From contig JANDJZ010000062.1 in NCBI GenBank assembly GCA_027943245.1, forward strand, positions 1 through 64,000: 64,000 bases of DNA. Direction: 5' to 3'. Positions within the stretch are counted from its first letter, which is position 1. Each line of letters opens with the position of its first letter. The notes beneath the pieces were generated by a model. The model was not told the DNA's origin and ran no database searches. It saw only the letters and a list, made by a program, of their open reading frames with translations. Shown one piece after another: positions 62,518 through 64,000 of this stretch. Source of the DNA: Acanthamoeba sp. SK_2022b (lineage: Eukaryota; Discosea; Longamoebia; Acanthamoebidae). Position numbers and translations under genes: made by a program.

Positions 62518-63424
62518 GAACGAATTTTTACCCTTCGGCACAGCGGCAAACGCCAACGTTTTACCTAATGCAGGCTATCAGGCGCTGCCGGCTCGCTCGG
62601 CGGGCTTCAGTTCGGGCGTGGCGAAGTCAGAGGAGCTCAACACCGTATGGCGCCAAGGCTCGACAATGGCCGCTGTGCTGGGGCAGTTTATCGCCGATAA
62701 AACCGGTCAGGATGTGCTTGATGATGGCGATCTGAATGGCCTGCTGGATAAGCTCAAAGAGGCGATGGGCGGGTGCCTGATTGGTATTCAGCGCTTCACC
62801 GCCTCGGGAACTTATACGCCAACGCCTGGAACGCGATATGTAATTGTCGAGGCCGTTGGTGGTGGTGGCGGCGGTGGTGGGTGTTCTTCTACAAGTAGCG
62901 ATAATGCCTCTGTAAGCGGGGGTGGTGCTTCAGGGGGGTACATCAGAGGCAAATTTGATATTTCAAGTATCGGTAATTCGGTAGCGATAAATATTGGTGC
63001 TGGTGGAGCTGGAGGTATCGGTGGAAATTCTGGCACCGCTGGCGGCGACACTACGTTTGGTTTGTTGGCAACTGCGCCCGGTGGGCTTGGAGGGGTTTCT
63101 TCAACGAGCTCTTCATCTTCAGCGTTCATTGCTGTAGGCGGGGCTCCTGGTGCTGCCCCCACAGGTGGGAACTTAATTTCTTCACGAGGCAGTCGAGGGG
63201 GGAGCGGCTTGTTCTTTAACTCTTCTACTGGCGCCGTTGGTGGTGATGGCTCCCCCTCTCAATTGGGAGGCGGCGGGGTGGGGTCAGGGAGTTCTGGATC
63301 GACTGGGACAGCCGGTAGCGGACATGGAAGCGGTGGCGGTGGCAATGCTCGCCAGCCCTCATCTGCCGCAATCAATGGTTACTCAGGAGCGCCAGGAGTT
63401 CTGATTATTTGTGAGTACTCTTAA
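62510..63424 (+). CDS. Tail fibre protein with polyglycine-rich tip domain
   Basis: This 304-residue protein has an N-terminal attachment part (residues 1-85: FLPFGTAANANVLPNAGYQAL...GQFIADKTGQDVLDDGDL). Its C-terminal two-thirds are very rich in glycine and serine, with GGGGGGGG near 122 and many GGxGG units, ending VLIICEYS. Such glycine-rich domains resemble the polyglycine-helix tips of T2/S16-type adhesins. It would bind the host surface. No chaperone gene follows. Confidence 0.85.
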   Translation: MAKNEFLPFGTAANANVLPNAGYQALPARSAGFSSGVAKSEELNTVWRQGSTMAAVLGQFIADKTGQDVLDDGDLNGLLDKLKEAMGGCLIGIQRFTASGTYTPTPGTRYVIVEAVGGGGGGGGCSSTSSDNASVSGGGASGGYIRGKFDISSIGNSVAINIGAGGAGGIGGNSGTAGGDTTFGLLATAPGGLGGVSSTSSSSSAFIAVGGAPGAAPTGGNLISSRGSRGGSGLFFNSSTGAVGGDGSPSQLGGGGVGSGSSGSTGTAGSGHGSGGGGNARQPSSAAINGYSGAPGVLIICEYS

Positions 63425-64000
63425 TTGATAATTGTCTTTGTTTCTCATCTACGATTTTCTTTGCAAACCGCATCGCTGGTTTTTCAACAAGAAACCAAGA
63501 CGCAAATGCCATGATTATTGCCAGTAGAATTGATAACGCTATGTTTAATACCGGCTGAAGGTTTAAATTTTGAGATATTATTTGCTGAACGGGGAATCCC
63601 CATAAGTAAACACCATATGATATGTCATGTTTTAAATGCAAATCGACAATTAATTTCATCGATGAAATGTGAAGTGAAATAAGGCATATAGATATACATA
63701 GCAATAAAGAGCTGAAGTGCTCATCGTTAAATATGAATTGAGCAGCAAAAAATATAAAAGGAATGTAAATGTTAGTATGAAAATGATTTTTATTTATTGC
63801 TAGTAGTGCTCCAAGCGCAAAGCATGGTGCCAATAGATAGATTGCGTTGTTACTTGAGCCAGCAAACAAAATCCCTTTGAATGGAGTGATCGGTTCTATG
63901 ATTACGATGAGGCATAGTAGGGATGATATCAATCTTGAGCTTCCAGCTTTAGTTACATAAAGCAATGCCAAAATAATATATGCCAACACCTCGTAATGAA
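63405..64000 (-). CDS. Acyltransferase-3 family membrane protein, C-terminal part (O-antigen modification), partial
   Basis: This is the 3' portion (about 198 codons) of a multi-span acyltransferase-3 (OafA/Oac-like) gene; the frame is open to the window edge. Hydrophobic spans and the end VYLWGFPVQQIISQN...SWFLVEKPAMRFAKKIV are typical of O-acetyltransferases. Such genes at phage tail ends change O-antigen and alter receptor access in lysogens. It is AT-rich, convergent with the fibre gene and overlaps its 3' end by 20 bp. Confidence 0.85.
   Translation of the reverse strand, partial: HYEVLAYIILALLYVTKAGSSRLISSLLCLIVIIEPITPFKGILFAGSSNNAIYLLAPCFALGALLAINKNHFHTNIYIPFIFFAAQFIFNDEHFSSLLLCISICLISLHISSMKLIVDLHLKHDISYGVYLWGFPVQQIISQNLNLQPVLNIALSILLAIIMAFASWFLVEKPAMRFAKKIVDEKQRQLSIKSTHK

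Larger units (their letters stand above)
23810..64000. mobile_element. Lambdoid prophage with contractile-tail genes, incomplete at right edge
   Basis: The left boundary is the queA-integrase gap (approximate); the right end is beyond the window. Gene order is lambdoid: int, xis, leftward early operon, immunity, replication, nin, Q, lysis, packaging, head, tail, baseplate, fibre. The control region is P22-like, but the tail carries sheath, tube and baseplate genes of a myovirus. GC content is lower than in the chromosomal backbone. At least one structural gene (terminase large subunit) is out of frame. Confidence 0.97.

Overview
The window reads as a Serratia-like enterobacterial chromosome (high GC, enterobacterial gene order) that is interrupted at about position 23,800 by a lambdoid prophage. 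The prophage runs off the right-hand end of the window. The genus is inferred from gene content and protein similarity I recognise; no search was possible.

Chromosomal part (1-23,763). The backbone is ppnP, rdgC (divergent from mak), sbcDC (divergent from phoBR), a PstS-like gene, brnQ, proY, mscM/ybdG, malZ, ggt, a 2-Cys peroxiredoxin gene, acpH and queA. Between mak and sbcC sits an accessory island: a Phd/VapC-type toxin-antitoxin pair, and an orphan BglG/LicT antiterminator. The antiterminator has its own leader containing an RNA-antiterminator (RAT) motif with an unusually long loop and an overlapping terminator. Visible regulation includes three 11-bp Pho-box units before phoB, a good OxyR-type site before the peroxiredoxin gene, tandem palindromes before the antitoxin, and several strong terminators. 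An unlisted 29-codon membrane-protein ORF lies in the long brnQ leader.

Prophage early region (23,800-41,570). The integrase lies next to queA, so the phage sits where tgt would be expected. A long leftward operon of small overlapping genes runs from P_L: an N-like antiterminator, accessory genes, ERF annealing protein, SSB, MazG-like protein, excisionase and integrase. The immunity region is P22-like: a C2-type repressor, Cro, CII, three 18-bp operators on the right, two on the left, and perfect boxA sequences on both sides. In the position where lambda carries rex there is a ParA-family ATPase gene. It is preceded by six direct repeats of TGCAGG at an exact 19-bp period, the most unusual structure in the window. 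Rightward come replication protein O with iterons in its gene, a DnaB-like helicase, a nin region (ninB, ninE, ninG), a Q-like antiterminator and an HNH/AP2 endonuclease. A DUF4145 gene is inserted against the direction of transcription.

Prophage late region (41,570-64,000). A late promoter and tandem terminators precede the lysis cassette (holin, endolysin, Rz/Rz1). Then come terminase, DUF1073 portal, head, neck, contractile tail sheath and tube, tape measure and baseplate genes, a glycine-rich tail fibre, and the 3' part of a convergent O-antigen-type acyltransferase cut by the window edge. The phage is therefore a mosaic of P22/lambda-type control with a contractile-tail particle. The terminase large-subunit gene is broken in frame at an A9 run, so the prophage may be defective or the base call wrong. 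A canonical -1 slippery heptamer in the tail chaperone gene predicts a G/GT-type fusion product.
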